Shown: one piece after another, positions 12,301 through 43,731 of the stretch
Position numbering within the stretch: position 1 is the stretch's first letter
How the letters are laid out: the number at the start of each line of letters is the position of its first letter
The notes under the pieces: generated by a model
What the model was told of the DNA's origin: nothing
The model's input: only the letters and a program-made list of their open reading frames with translations
Databases searched by the model: none
DNA from: Liolophura sinensis
Taxonomy: Eukaryota > Mollusca > Polyplacophora > Chitonida > Chitonidae
Length of the DNA: 64,000 nt
NCBI RefSeq assembly: GCF_032854445.1
Contig: NC_088299.1
Span: 16,549,608 to 16,613,607, forward strand
Reading direction: 5' to 3'
Translations under genes and position numbers: made by a program

Positions 12301-15300
12301 CCATAAAAGACTGCACCGGCTTGACATGATTTTTAGAAGAAAAACTGTGATTTTAAAGATACTGAAAGTTGATATTTCAGCATGTACATAGAAATTAGGA
12401 CTTCTCAACAACATTTTTGGTTAGCTCAGAAATAATCATGTGTACATCTACCTTGTCATGTAGTTTTGAAAATAGGCTGCTGTATACATGTTGTGTTGGA
12501 ATAGGCTGCTGTATACATGTAGTGTTGAAATAGGCTGCTGTATACATATGGTGTTGAAATAGGCTGCTGTATACATATGGTGTTGAAATAGGCTGCTGTA
12601 TACATGTGTTGAAATAGGCTGCTGTATACATGTTGTGTTGAAATTGGCTACTGTATATATGTTGTGTTGAAATAGGCTGCTGTACACGTGTTGAAATAGG
12701 CTGCTGTATAATGTAGTATTTAAATAAGCTGCTCTGTGCATGTAGTGTTGCAGCCAAAATGGTGTCAGTTTTATCAAATTTTGATACAGCAACCATGAGT
12801 TGTATTCAGATAATTGTCCAATTTTCCTGAGGTGTTCATTTAGTCACACTTGACTGCATTTCACTATATATCTATCACTAGCTGACTTACTGAATGGTTG
12901 ATTGATGTTTAATGCTTACTCCAGAATATTTCTCTTCAACACATAATGATCATTAGTTTTAACAATTGAGTAAAGCTGATTGGCTGGTGTTAAGACCCAC
13001 TTTCCCACTTATGACACTCACATATTATTTCCCTAATGAGTTAGCCAGGTGATGTAGAACATCATGAACACCACAGATAGGGTACAGCCTCTTTAATGAA
13101 AACGTTTATTGACTGTTTCAGATTCTGCAGGCAATGGGCAAGTCATATCACCCGGGCTGTTTTCGGTGTTGTGTTTGTAATGAATGTCTGGATGGTGTCC
13201 CCTTCACCATAGATGTGGATAACAAGATTTACTGTGTGGCTGATTACCACAGGTGAGTCTAAGCTGAGTGTTACTGGCTAGCAAGATTTCAAACCCAGAA
13301 CCTGCAAAACAGTGAATTGGCATAACTCTAAGGAAGTTCTTTTCTCTTCTGTAAGAATTATACAGGGATTACAGCTTTCTGAAGAAGAAAGTGTTGACCA
13401 AGACAATATGTTATGATTTGACAAAAAATGTTTATTAATATGTATATTTTATTCAAATTAGTTAAAACTTTAGCTGAAGAAATTGCATATATCTCTGATA
13501 TTTATTTATTTGATTGGTGTTTTCTGCTGTACTCAAGAATATTTTAGCATTATTGTCTGACTAAACCTGTGACCATCCCCAGGTTGCTGACAGACCTTCC
13601 CATGTACCCTGTTCTCTGATTGATGAAGATCTATAACTCAGTCAAAAATGAACTATGCAGGAAAACCTTAATAACTGTACCTGTAATTGATGCTGAAGTA
13701 TTACTTTAACAATTGCCATGAGTGGCAATAGTTTACATGTTGATATCAAACTAAATTAACCTGGCTCGTTTGTTTTTCACCCTGCATGGTATCAGGCTTG
13801 TGTAAGTACTTACTTTACTCAGATGTTCTTCACATGTTGTCATGTTGTCTTTTTGAACCATTTTTTTTCTTGTCAGTTGACATTCTAGAAAAAGACTATA
13901 CTTGTGGCTTTAGCAAGCATTGAACGTGATTTCTCTCTCATATTTAAAACAGTGATGCTTTTATCATGCTGTAACATAAATACCAGATACCTTTTTGTTA
14001 TAGGATATTGTACTGTCCTGTGCAGCATTTATAGCGCATATCTTCACTAGGTTTCGGCCCAGCATGTACTTGAATATAAAAGCAAGTAAATCAGAAAGAA
14101 AAAAGAAACATATTAGGCATGAAGTTTCTTCATGAGGCACATTCAGTGATGTAGGCATGTATGAAAGACCAGTTTTATGGTCCAGTTCTGTGATCTCAGA
14201 GTTGTAATTACTGGTAACTGTCTATTATTGTGTAGTATGTGATGTCCATGTACATGTTTGTGTCGTGGACTGTATTGCTATTCCATGTTTACTTTTGATT
14301 TCTTGTGGGTCACCTTTTGCTTTTTTTTCTGGGACAAGCATAATATTCACTTTTTTCACATCATACTAATAATGCCGTTTAATGTCATGAACTTAATATT
14401 TGTTGACAGTTTGTGTGTGGTATTTGATAAATTTTGCTCATGGTCCTGGTGTACTGGAACTTTCACTTCTGTTTTGTTTTTTTCTCCTTGCAGAGTCTAT
14501 GCTCCCAAGTGTGCGGCCTGCGGTCAAGCTATTACTCCGGTAGAGGTAATTTCTGACTCTCCCGCCAGATAAAGAGAGGCACTCAAGTCTTCTATCTCTA
14601 AATTCTCCCTAATCCAACCCCATGTATATACCTTGACACTGGCTATAGTCACCTGCACGGTTGTAGCAGATGTTGTCATGACCAAGCATCCTTATGTCCT
14701 CCTCAGGTCACGACTGGTACTAACATTTCTGTACCCAGCTGCCTTTTTATGCATGGTTATATATGTGTAGTTACGGTTCAGCTATTTTGTACCCATGTAT
14801 TTATTTGGCCCATTTTCCCCACCGTTTTTTAGTTGAATTATTCAGGTTACTCTTCAACTCTTTATTTCTGTGGTGAACACATTTGTCCACATTTATGTGT
14901 ATCTTATTTGAGCCTTGTGATATTATTTCTTATCAACACTGCTTACAATGCTGTAACCAGTTTATGTACTTAACCTGTCCCCTCACTGCCCCCCACAGCA
15001 ACTCTGCTTGCTCATTTTTTGCCTGAGGATTGTTGTATACCGTTGTTGTCCTTGTGTTAAATGTGTAATATCAAACTGTGGTGCTGGTGCTTATCCCCCT
15101 TATTTTGCATGTAATTGTTAACGCCACAACAGAGCTGAGGTTTCTAGAGAAGCTTAAAAAAAAAGACATAAAGAAAGAAAAAATAGGATTCTCTGATAAT
15201 ACTTAATAATTTACTCTCATTCATTAACTCCTGAAATGTCGCTTTAAATACTTGACACAGTTATTGTACTATTGCATGAAGGCACTTTTAAAAGACTCAA

Positions 15301-18300
15301 TTTTATGATAGTGTCAAAACAATCTGATGTATACTGTTTGGCATGACCGCCCAGGTTTAGTGACAAGCATGGAAGGTGGTTAACTACACCTGACAAAACC
15401 TCAGCTCTGTTGGTACGTGGAGCTACAGTTCAGCACTACAGAGTTGTCTCCCTTGTCTCTTGCAGGGTACAGAGGAAACCGTTCGCGTGGTGTCGATGGA
15501 CAAGGACTTCCATGTGGATTGTTATCATTGTGAGGTAAGGGCAGGTAACTCCACATGTGCTAATACAGATTATGTGGGACATGAAGTATTTTTGTATTCT
15601 GTAATGAAACTAGCTGTAGTGCACCCAGGTGATATGAGTGATAAAGTTTCTCGAGGTTTAAAAAAAGGTATTGTATAGGGTGACATTATTCTGCTTATCA
15701 TTTAAATGGTTATACCTTCCAAAGTTATTCCCTGTCATTGGATTGGTTTTGTATACTTTATTCCACATATCTGCTACAATGGGGAACACAATTATAAATA
15801 TACATGAATCGGAAACCCAACTATAAACCCAAGCTTAAAGTACAAGTAAACTTCAAAAATATGCCCTAAAGGATATTTTAACCCTGTTTCAAATGTTAGG
15901 CAGGGATGAAGATTGTTAAGTTGAATTATACTTTGATTCAGATAGTGCCATTCTTTCTACTTAAAGTACAAATAGCACAGATAAGCTAGATTTGTTTTAA
16001 GAAATGTGCCTTGTGGAAATGTTCACCTAGGGCTGAGGGGAGCATGCATGCCCACAGCTTACAGGGCAGGGGTGTACACAGACATGGCTGGCAACTGTGG
16101 TTTGGTCAAGGACAACTAAAGTACTCGTTGTTGTAATGTCAGTGCTCTGTGCTTCTCCACTCACCTTTATATAAACAACAAAGTGGAATTCATAAACAAA
16201 GTAGGGCAGCCATCCAGGGGGAGATAACCCACAGCTAATACTAACACCTTTGTCTGTTTGGGTAAACCTATGGTGTTGTCTTTTCTTTTGCCTTGGCAGA
16301 TAGTGGGAAAAAGATGAGAGTAAGATCCAGGTTAATACAAATCCTTGTATGTTTTGCGGAGCTCTGATTGTGCAGGGTTTACTTCACGCATGGGCTATAC
16401 ACGATTGTCCTAGACTGCTATCTGACTTGAGGCATGGAAGAATACACTAACTGCTCAGGGAACATTCCATTCTTAACTACAGATGGGCCTGGCTTGCTAT
16501 ATGCTTTATTTTGGCTTCAATTAATTTACATTTCTGTTTTCAGTTTGATTCTTATCTCCTTTTCCTGGCATGTTATTTGAACATGTTTGAAGGAATTAAC
16601 TAATTTAGACTTCTGTTTTTTTTTGTTTTTTGTTTTTTTTTCTTCATTGATTCATTGGTTTATTTCATGCCCATCTTAAAGTAAAAGATTGCTTATACTC
16701 ATGATATGAGTACATGTTTATATTTGTCGAATCAAGTAATTGACCTCTTATACAATTGCTACAAGGCAATAACCAAGAGACCTGTTACAAATTTTAAAAC
16801 TTTTGGTGGGATGATAAAGGTCAGTGAATTTACTATGGCGTTTTTCACTTCTGGTTGAAGGATCACCATTGCTGGTACTATACGTTGGGAACTTTTCAAC
16901 AGATGTATCTTAGTTGTTCTGTTTGGTGGAAGAGGACACTGTAGAGATAAGACTTAATTGGACCTGTCCTGCCCTGCTCTTTTTAATGAGATTGGGTGTG
17001 TTCCACTTCAATCTGTCTAATTTTCTGTGTATGTACATTCCAGAGATATAGTTCCTTGTACATATAATTTTCATTGATTCTGTCATTTTAAACACCTAAA
17101 TTAATAGTAAATTTATACCGGTATTTAAAAAAACTAATACAATTACTGGTGATTAGTAAGCTTCAAGTACATGTATGGATGCTGGTTATTGGAACTACAT
17201 CAAATTACAAACCGTAACATCTGTAGTCTTTGGTGGTATGCTGGTAGCATTACCAGCGTACAGTTGCCATGGTAGTTATAAGCAGGCAGTGCCACAAGGC
17301 AATAGTGAGATGAGCTTCGTATGAGTTAGACAAGCATATGCTGTCACCAGGCAGTCTGCTCACAAATAGTAGTGCATCTGTCAGACGCTTCAAGTCTTGA
17401 TTTATAGGCCTAAAGAAACACCTGCTCTTAGCCTGTTCACTGAACCCTCCGTGACTAGAGAGGTCAAACCTTGGAGCCTGTCAGAATCATCGTTTCAGTA
17501 CATAAATGAATGAAGGAGTGGACTTCACTCTCCTAAATATGGGAGCAAGATTTTGATAGGCTAGGAGGAGATATTTCTTCAGGTCTACTTTATAGTGACG
17601 CGTCAGTACAGGCAGATGATAATAGGTCTGACGTATTGCATTTCACTTAAAGTTTCCTCTGTGACTGTTATTCTCCATTCTTTTGATTCTCAGAAGGTGT
17701 TTTCAGGTTTGTTTAGAAGGTAAAATGATACATTTCTATCATAGTGGAAGTTTCAGCACCAAGAGAAATATTTCATGACATTTTTTGTGCCTTTGGGTTA
17801 ATTGTAAGAGCAAACAGAGTAGCTTACATTACTGAGATGTCAGGATTTAGTGCGATTCTGAACAAAGCTTTATCTGATTAACCACTGGTCAGTAGTTTAT
17901 GGTCATGCCGTGATGGTTGATATTGACACACACATACGCTTCTGCCAGCAAGTCCTAATGTTATATCTGGCTAAATCATGCATACGGAATCTTACTGCAC
18001 TGTTGTTGCTACGCTAGCTTTGTAACGGATGTGTCCATCAAGTCCCCTCAGTACAGAGTGCCCCAGAGTCCCAGCATTTAGCGGCTGCTGTGAAATACCA
18101 TGGCTGTCCACAGCTCCTTTAGTGCAGCCGTATTTGTAAGGATTTTTGTGGACCAGCTGAAACCCCTGTAACAGATGTCTTGCGAAAAAAAATGTTGACA
18201 CTGATTCAATTTGAATTGTTCATGTAGACAGCTATAATGCATGGAAAAATAAATTTGTCTAATCCAGACTGCACATCTAACAAAGAACACTGCATGTCAT

Positions 18301-19062
18301 ACATGTACATCCTGACAACATTATTCGTCTCACTCTGTTTGAGGGGAAATTGTCAACTAAGAATATTCCAACATTTAATCGTAAACCTTTGTTTTGTTGC
18401 ATTTAAATTTAACAAACAAATGTGTCTGTGGCATATCACAGGCAGATCTACATCTTCAAAGTAGGAGCTACATACTATCATGGGCTACATATTCAGTTTA
18501 AACTAGAAAGGATATGTTACAATTTATGATGCATAAATGACTGAAATGTAGAAAGAGAAAGGAGAATTTGTCATTGATGTGTATGTTCCATTTCCGTCTA
18601 TACTTTTTTCCTGCATGTGTTTTGGGATTAGACTGATGATGTTTTTGTTGTATTTGTCAGGACTGTGGCCTACAGCTGACAGATGAGCCAGACAAACGCT
18701 GCTATCCTCTTGACAACCACCTGCTCTGCCACCGCTGCCACATCAAGGAGCTCAACAGACAGTTTCCTAATGAGCAGTTTTACCTGGACCCCATGACGTA
18801 CAACATCCAGAGTCGCAGTGACAGCACAAGGAATTCTGGCCCAACCCACGTGGCCCTGGCCTCTCTGCATGGCCCATACATTCCCCCAGCCTCCTCCTCT
18901 TACGACCATCCCCAGCAGACTCAGCCCCTCGGCCACCCCAATGGGAACGGGGTGGCATCCCCGGATCATGAGGCAGGGTACAACTCTCAGCTGTACAATC
19001 ACAGCCCCTACATGACACCCTCAGGGGCCACACTGCCACGCTATCAGATCACGGACTTATAG
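6363..19062 (+). CDS. Ajuba/LIMD1/WTIP-family LIM protein, 3' part
   Basis: Exons 6363-6430, 7433-7495, 13122-13252, 14494-14545, 15466-15534 and 18661-19062 join in phase with GT-AG borders, giving 260 residues plus a split first codon. The first exon completes LIM1 ([20 protein letters not shown]). LIM2 runs CVVC...HPGC..CCVC...CVAD (about residues 33-82). LIM3 runs CAAC...HVDC..CEDC...CHRC (93-153). Order, spacing and wording match the C-terminal LIM triplet of Ajuba, LIMD1 and WTIP. These proteins are adaptors that shuttle between cell junctions and nucleus, bind LATS and act in Hippo signalling and mRNA silencing (family knowledge). A 107-residue Pro/Ser/His/Tyr-rich tail follows LIM3 and ends in ITDL, a possible class I PDZ ligand. 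The N-terminal pre-LIM region lies outside the window, so the paralogue cannot be named. Confidence 0.93.
7300..7415 (+). mobile_element. SINE 3' fragment (second V-SINE subfamily)
   Basis: The segment from the GTGGTTTATTCCGGGCACTT stretch through CTCGTAAACCTGACCACCAT to AAATAAATAC resembles the 3' cores at 22.4, 27.3, 48.8 and 49.7 kb. The tRNA-like head was not found here. It ends shortly before the 7433 exon. Confidence 0.55.
7496..10011 (+). other. Intron segment, nothing recognised
   Basis: This is AT-rich intron between the second and third visible LIM exons. I see no exon, RNA gene or clear repeat; short open frames on either strand have neither homology nor splice context. Confidence 0.5.
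10012..11914. repeat. Minisatellite, 112-113-bp unit, about 17 copies
   Basis: Each unit contains a GAACATTTGGTGTAAATAGT stretch, a TTACATCCCCAGTATGTATA stretch and a GAGAAAGGGAAGGACAGTAG stretch. Linked variants (GGGAAGC/GGGGAGC, CCTGGG/CCTCGG, CTGAGTGAAC/CTGGGGTGAAC, TTG/TTAG) fall in blocks, so multi-unit segments were duplicated. The minus strand has few stops, which produces spurious frames of up to 160 codons. Intronic in the LIM gene. Confidence 0.92.
12462..12750. repeat. Short minisatellite, about 29-bp unit, about 9 copies
   Basis: TGTTGAAATAGGCTGCTGTA followed by TACATATGG or TACATGTTG recurs every 25-31 bp. Some units have lost 4-6 bp. It is intronic; open frames on the minus strand are repeat artefacts. 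Confidence 0.85.
13500..13620 (-). mobile_element. SINE 3' fragment
   Basis: Read on the plus strand this is the reversed SINE end: TTTATTTATTTGATTGGTGT, CTCAAGAATATTTTAGC, then GTGACCATCCCCAGGTTGCT and CAGACCTTCCCATGTACCC. Diverged from the 229-506 copy. Confidence 0.7.
15535..18660 (+). other. Last intron of the LIM gene, nothing recognised
   Basis: A 3.1-kb intron between LIM3 exons. It begins GTAAGG and ends TATTTGTCAG. I see no array, SINE or RNA gene. Confidence 0.6.
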
Positions 19063-19141
19063 CAATGACAGTCAAGGCTTAGGCATCCAGCTCCACCCCC
19101 TCAGGGTCCTGAGCCTTAACTGGTCACCGTAGTGCTCCATG

Positions 19142-19365
19142 TCTGTCTCATGAAGGCCCACCTCCATACCCCAACCTTTGGCCCTCGTGGAGTTCTGCCT
19201 CCATACCCCAAGCCCTGCCTATCGTGGAGGTCCGCCTCCATACCCCAAGCCCTGCCTGTCGTGGAGGTCCGCCTCCATACCCCAAGCCCTGCCCATCATG
19301 GAGGTCTTCCTCCATATGCCAAGCCCTGTTCCTCATGAAGGTCTGCCTCTGTACCCCAAGTAATA
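19142..19365 (+). repeat. 37-bp tandem repeat in the 3' UTR, about 6 copies
   Basis: The unit holds GTGGAGGTCCGCCTCCATAC then CCCAAGCCCTGCC. It starts 99 bp after the probable 3' UTR begins. Each unit contains a small inverted repeat, TGGAGG-TCCG-CCTCCA, that would form a hairpin in RNA; another copy keeps the stem with a TCTT loop. Confidence 0.85.
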
Positions 19366-19959
19366 CCCCATCCCAGTTCCCAGCTGCGCTGTAGGTGGGG
19401 ATGTTTTCATATATCCATTGTACATTAGCTTTCATATGCCATCCCCAAGGGAAGCCAAACCAGTTATAATGCCATTTATTATGCCTTGATCAGCATTTTA
19501 TACTACAATGCCTGCTAACATGGTTGTCGCATTACTGTCCTTATTTAATGTCGAGTATTTCAGTAATCTTTGAGTCTTGTGTATAGATATGACACGTCAT
19601 CTTTCTGATTGTGATTTGTCTGGTGAGGAATTTTGTTTTTGAGAAACTCTCACCGTTGTTTATGTACAGTGAGAAATTCTCACTTATGTCTGTTGAGAAA
19701 TTATCAAGGTAGTATATGGATATCAGCTTGCTCTGCATCTGTATTCAACAAGTGTAAATTGGTGTACCTCATGAGAATATAGTTTTTGGCTTTGAATGTC
19801 AGTGACATATTCTTGTTATTTTGATTGGTGGAAAAGAAATTATGTGATAATAAGCCATTGGCAGTGAAACATGAAACATTAAAACATTTGTACAAATTTA
19901 TGTACATCATTGTTTTCATGTATTTGATGAGTTACAGTATACTGTATATTTTTACCCTA

Positions 19960-20225
19960 GCTAAGGATTGAAACCTCAAGGGGACCTCCTTGACCAGCAC
20001 ACCAACGTGGGAATGACCCAGGAGCCTCTCACCAATGCGGTCGCTGTGAGTTCCTGATGGCTTTCTCCCCGGCCGTACGTGGGAAGGTTTGCCAGCAACC
20101 TGAGGATGGTCATGGGTTTCTGTCGGGCTCTGCCCATTTTCCTCCTGCCATAATGCCAGCCGCCATCGTATAAGTGAAATATTCTTGAGTACAGCGTAAA
20201 ACACCAATCAAATAGATAAACCTCA
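19960..20225 (+). mobile_element. V-SINE-like SINE in the LIM gene 3' UTR
   Basis: It contains AATGACCCAGGAGCCTCTCA, GGCCGTACGTGGGAAGGTTT and the GTATAAGTGAAATATTCTTG 3' core, in the same order as the 229-506 copy. The tRNA-like head is degraded. Confidence 0.85.
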
Positions 20226-21888
20226 ACTTTGTTGAAAATAAATTTATTAGATTAGATTTGGATGAATGTTAGCACTAGCCAGGCATTCGTCATATGATCT
20301 GTCTTATCTTCCTGCCAGTGTACAGGATTATTGCGTTGTTTCGTAATGTGCTTTGCTGTGAATGTCTGAGGAGTTGACCGCTATTACTGAGCTATACCTA
20401 ATGAATTATGTTTCATTCAGTTAAAACTGTAAAGCTAAAAAATTTTTTTTTGCGATTGGCTGATAAATTGTAGTGCCTTAACATACATTTCACATTTTGT
20501 CTTCTCTGGTTTTCACCTGGTAACTGTTTAGCAGATTCTCTGCAGTTTTGACAGCATGTTTTTAATAGAATGGTTTTATACTCTCATGTAGACAGTTTTT
20601 ATTCATGCACTGGGCTGGATTCTCCAGATATTTTGATCAAGATTTAATATTTTGTCTTGTTTTATACACATATCCCTATATTTGTTCAAAGATCTGAAAA
20701 AAGATGCCTGTGTAGTGTATTGATCAAAATCTGTCCAAGTCAACACTCGGCTTGGGTTGCTTATTTCTTGTGCTATTTCTTGGTAATGTAACTTAATACT
20801 CAGTTCAGTAATATTGTTGGATTATTCATGCAGTTTACATGTACATGAGCAGCTTTCCTCTGATGATATTTATATCTTCAGTTAGGCTCTGAACTACATG
20901 AATGGTGGCTTTTCTAAATATACTTGTGAAAGAATGGATTGACTGTTAATGCATGGCATCGTGATCATTGGGGACAAGAGATGTGATAGTTATATACATA
21001 CTGTATGTGTGTGTATAAATATATATATATGTATATCGATGTGTAAGTGTGAAAGAGAATTTTACCTGTCAGTACTCTGTGCTTGAATGGGGTAACACTG
21101 ACTCACCTGTGTGTATGTATATATGTCCAGGTACATCCAGGTGGCGTTCAGTGTAAATGTACAGTTACAGGTTAGCAGTTTGTGTCTAATGTAAATAGAG
21201 GGCCTATAGAACATGTAATATAGTAGAGATGTGTATCTCCATAATAATCTAATTATTTACCTATAACTAAGCATTTGTGTCTGATAACGTCCACTGTGAC
21301 CATTCTGTGAGGGTTACTGTGCTGAGGGAAGCTTTCTGGATTTGTACTGCATGTGTACCAGTATGGCAGTACAAATAACTTGCAGCCTTCCAACTTACTT
21401 AGGGTACATATTGCTATATTATATATATATAATGGTTTTTTCCTCTTTTATGGTTCTTCGTGCTGGTGTTAATTTTTTTTTCTGTTTTGGCAATCATGAC
21501 TTATTTATTGTTAAGTTAAGAAGTAAATTTTGAACATACATGTATGTACTAAGTGTACGTATGTATGATGTGTTGTAGGGTACATCTTGTTATAACTGTT
21601 CTTTATGAAGGCTTAGCTTATCTCCACAGCTCTGTTACCCTCAGTCTGTCCAGTGTTTCCAGTAAGGCTCCAGTAGGCCTGGACGTCCGAAATGATGACG
21701 CTCTTATTTCTTGGTCATCGTAAGCTCAATCTATGCAAATTCTGACAGGGTTGTTCTGAGCTGTGGGGGAGTGTGTTAGGTTGTTATAGTGTTTGTGATA
21801 TCAGTACGGCACTGTCATACAGATGTGCGTGCAAGTGTGGTAGTGAAGCGAGGACAAGTGTGCCACTGTAGTCACTCTGTGTAATAAA

Positions 21889-23890
21889 CAGTGAAATGGT
21901 GAAGAAAAGACAGCTGTGGTTATATTTTACTTTCGTCGTGCAAAACATGCCAAACACCAATTCCTCAGCCTTCTTGCATATGAAAGAGCAACTTTCAGTA
22001 CAATTTAAGCATGTTTAGTTTTGACTTTGATTGGATTGGTCAGTTTCAGGGATTTGCAAAAAGGTATAATTTTATCAGTCTACACAGAATGATGCCATCA
22101 GAATATGCTCGAATAAACACCCTGCAAACAGGGGAAAAGGTTGAGAAATTACAGTTACTGTTGTGTCCATACTGCTCACACACAAGGTGTGTTCAGTCCT
22201 TGTACAGATGGGAGCGGTGCTGTGGCCCAAGGGTTACATGTGCTTGGTTTTCAATCGTGGCACACAAGGTGCAAGTTCAAAATAGGTTTCAGACAAGGAA
22301 TTTGTAGATTCCACTGCTGTCAGTGCTTTCTTGTAGCTTAAACTCCATTCAAGACCACTTGTCTTCAGCCAATATGGTTAGTATATCTGTACTTCAAAAG
22401 TGGAAAAATTCATCAGTAGCTTAACAAAGGCCTGTGTTTTTCCTTGGGCAATTTGGCTTCCTCCACCCATCATGCTGACTGCCATTGTACAAGTAAAACA
22501 TTCTTGAGTATGTTATGAAACAATTTTGTACATAAATTGGATAGGATATTTCGAGCACCCACACACCTGCATTTCTGGGGTCTTGGTGACAATAGTACCT
22601 TGAAAGGACATGAACATGTGTTATCTAGCATCTGTTGAAATTCAACTGTCTTTCACTATTACTACATGCACATGTTTATCACACCTTGGAAAACATCGGG
22701 TAAGAACAAACCAATTTAAGTTGTTTTATGAGCACAATAAATTATTTTTAATAGGGTATAAAAATAAAACTTAAAAAACATGCGATTTGTGGAAAATACG
22801 GAATGTCCCAGTAAAGTTTTCCTGTCAAAGTCATCTTTGTATGATCAGATAACCTTAAAAACCTGGAAATTCATAAAATAAAACCCCAAAAATCAGACAA
22901 AGTCAAGTGACGAAGTTTCAGTTTTGTTTTTTATTCCACTTTTGGATTTTTAGATCCCATTGGGAGGGGGGGGGGGGGGGTAGTTTCCATAATATTCACG
23001 CAATAACATTCTTTGAAGATAACCTGTCGTCCACTGATATGCAGTGCAAGTAAGTTTGTCACACCCTGCAAAAGTGTGTCGGTAACCTGCCAAAGGTTAG
23101 GCTTTTTACCCCCAGTGTCTTCCACCCATAAACCTGAAAACCAGGGAGTGGGCTGCGGTCAACCAGGGCGAGGACCCACATGGTGATTTGTATACTCCCT
23201 GCCCTCCCTGTTCAATAAGCAGCCATATTTGAGCAGTTTGATGTTCATTAAAGACCACTTGTCTCTCACCACTACGGTGTGTAGAGTGTATCTGTATGTC
23301 ACATGTGGGGAAAGGTTATCACTAACTTGCCAAAGTTGTTCTACTGGTTCCAGATTTTTGACAGTCACTAGTCAGGTGTATGTACATAAGAAATACAAAA
23401 TACAATGAATGAATGAAGTTTTTTAGATAACATCTGTAAATGTATTACTACTTAGATATAGTATTAATACAAACAGAAACAACAGTGCTGTGAATAGACT
23501 CTACAAGTTTTATCACAGGACGAGGACGATTTCTTCAAACAGTCATTTAATACTTAACTTTTGTAACATGGGCCTCGATCAACAAAGCAATTTATACACG
23601 AGGCTAAGGCTGAGTGTAAATATCACAGTGTCACACATGACCAGTACATACGTAGGATTCTGTGGTACATGTAGTTACAATCAACTGAGCGCTCAACAGC
23701 TTCAAGGAACAGCGTCACATAAATAAATTAAATAAACATCAGTATTTTTGTTACCTGGTAATACACATGTACCAGAAAACATGACTGAAAACTGTTAAAA
23801 GCTGCATGAAGTCGACATGGTTAGGATCAGCCCTTGAAGATAAGGTCTCGGCTAATTTCATTGGTTAGTATCTTTTATGGACAAAAAGAT
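21889..23890. other. Intergenic gap between convergent genes
   Basis: This lies between the inferred ends of the LIM gene (plus) and the MORN1-like gene (minus). It holds diverged SINE pieces: a tRNA-like head and V-SINE 3' core at about 22210-22520, and two weaker pieces at about 23030-23350. A run of about 16 Gs sits near 22966. No gene was recognised. Confidence 0.5.
22210..22520 (+). mobile_element. Diverged V-SINE-like element
   Basis: The segment has a tRNA-like head (TGTGGCCCAAGGGTTACATG, then GTGCAAGTTCAAA), a middle GACCACTTGTCTTCAGCC and the 3' core (GGCTTCCTCCACCCATCATG, CATTCTTGAGTATG). Similar middle and 3' pieces recur at 23.0-23.35 kb. Confidence 0.55.
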
Positions 23891-23896
23891 TTTATT
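23891..23896 (-). terminator. Candidate poly(A) signal of the MORN1-like gene
   Basis: TTTATT on the plus strand reads AATAAA on the minus strand, about 170 bp past the proposed stop codon at 24067-24069. Position and strand fit the model; not proven. Confidence 0.4.
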
Positions 23897-24066
23897 GGAC
23901 AAAACCTTTCTGGAGAGAGTGCATTTGAAGAAGTGGCAATACTCGGCAGACTGTCCCTGAAGATTGCATGTGATGAAAGCTTTCCTTGAAAATTTCCCAG
24001 CAGGAAAAGTGTTATTCCGGTTACACATCATCTGGATCTTCCATGTGTACTGATGAGTTTCATAGG

Positions 24067-43559
<19,493 letters not shown>

Positions 43560-43731
43560 GTTGTGTACGGTGACAACCACTTCGCCGTGATACCAAAAGC
43601 CTCAACAGTTCCGCTTGAATCAACATCCACACAAATTCACTACAGCGTCGGTCCTCTGGGTTTAAGGTGAACGTTTCGGCAGTTCTCGCCACTACAACTT
43701 CCGTCTCGCGCAGACAGCTTTGACAAGGAAA
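43560..43731. promoter_or_regulatory. Compact bidirectional promoter, MORN1-like / NECAB-like
   Basis: Only 172 bp separate the two divergent start codons, 43559 (minus) and 43732 (plus), so both 5' UTRs and promoters must lie here unless non-coding first exons exist. The stretch has more CpG than its surroundings (CTTCGCCG, CAGCGTCGG, CGTTTCGG, CGTCTCGCGC) and no TATA box that I can see. GTTGTGTACGGTGACAAC (43560-43577) is an inverted GTTGT/ACAAC pair next to the MORN1 start; similarity to an RFX X-box is weak. Confidence 0.75.

Larger units (their letters stand above)
19063..21888 (+). other. Probable 3' UTR of the LIM gene
   Basis: The TAG stop is at 19060-19062. An AATAAA signal at 21883-21888 followed by a T-rich stretch is a plausible end; earlier AATAAA sites, such as the one near 20237, could give shorter forms. 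The region contains a 37-bp hairpin array and a SINE. Its full extent is inferred. Confidence 0.45.

Noticed and set aside
12395-12796. Minus-strand frames with repeated QQPIST or SSLFQH motifs
   Set aside because: A 29-bp minisatellite read in two frames; no splice context.
22011-22341. Plus-strand frames around 22.0-22.3 kb as a small gene
   Set aside because: They overlap a diverged SINE head and have no start context or homology.
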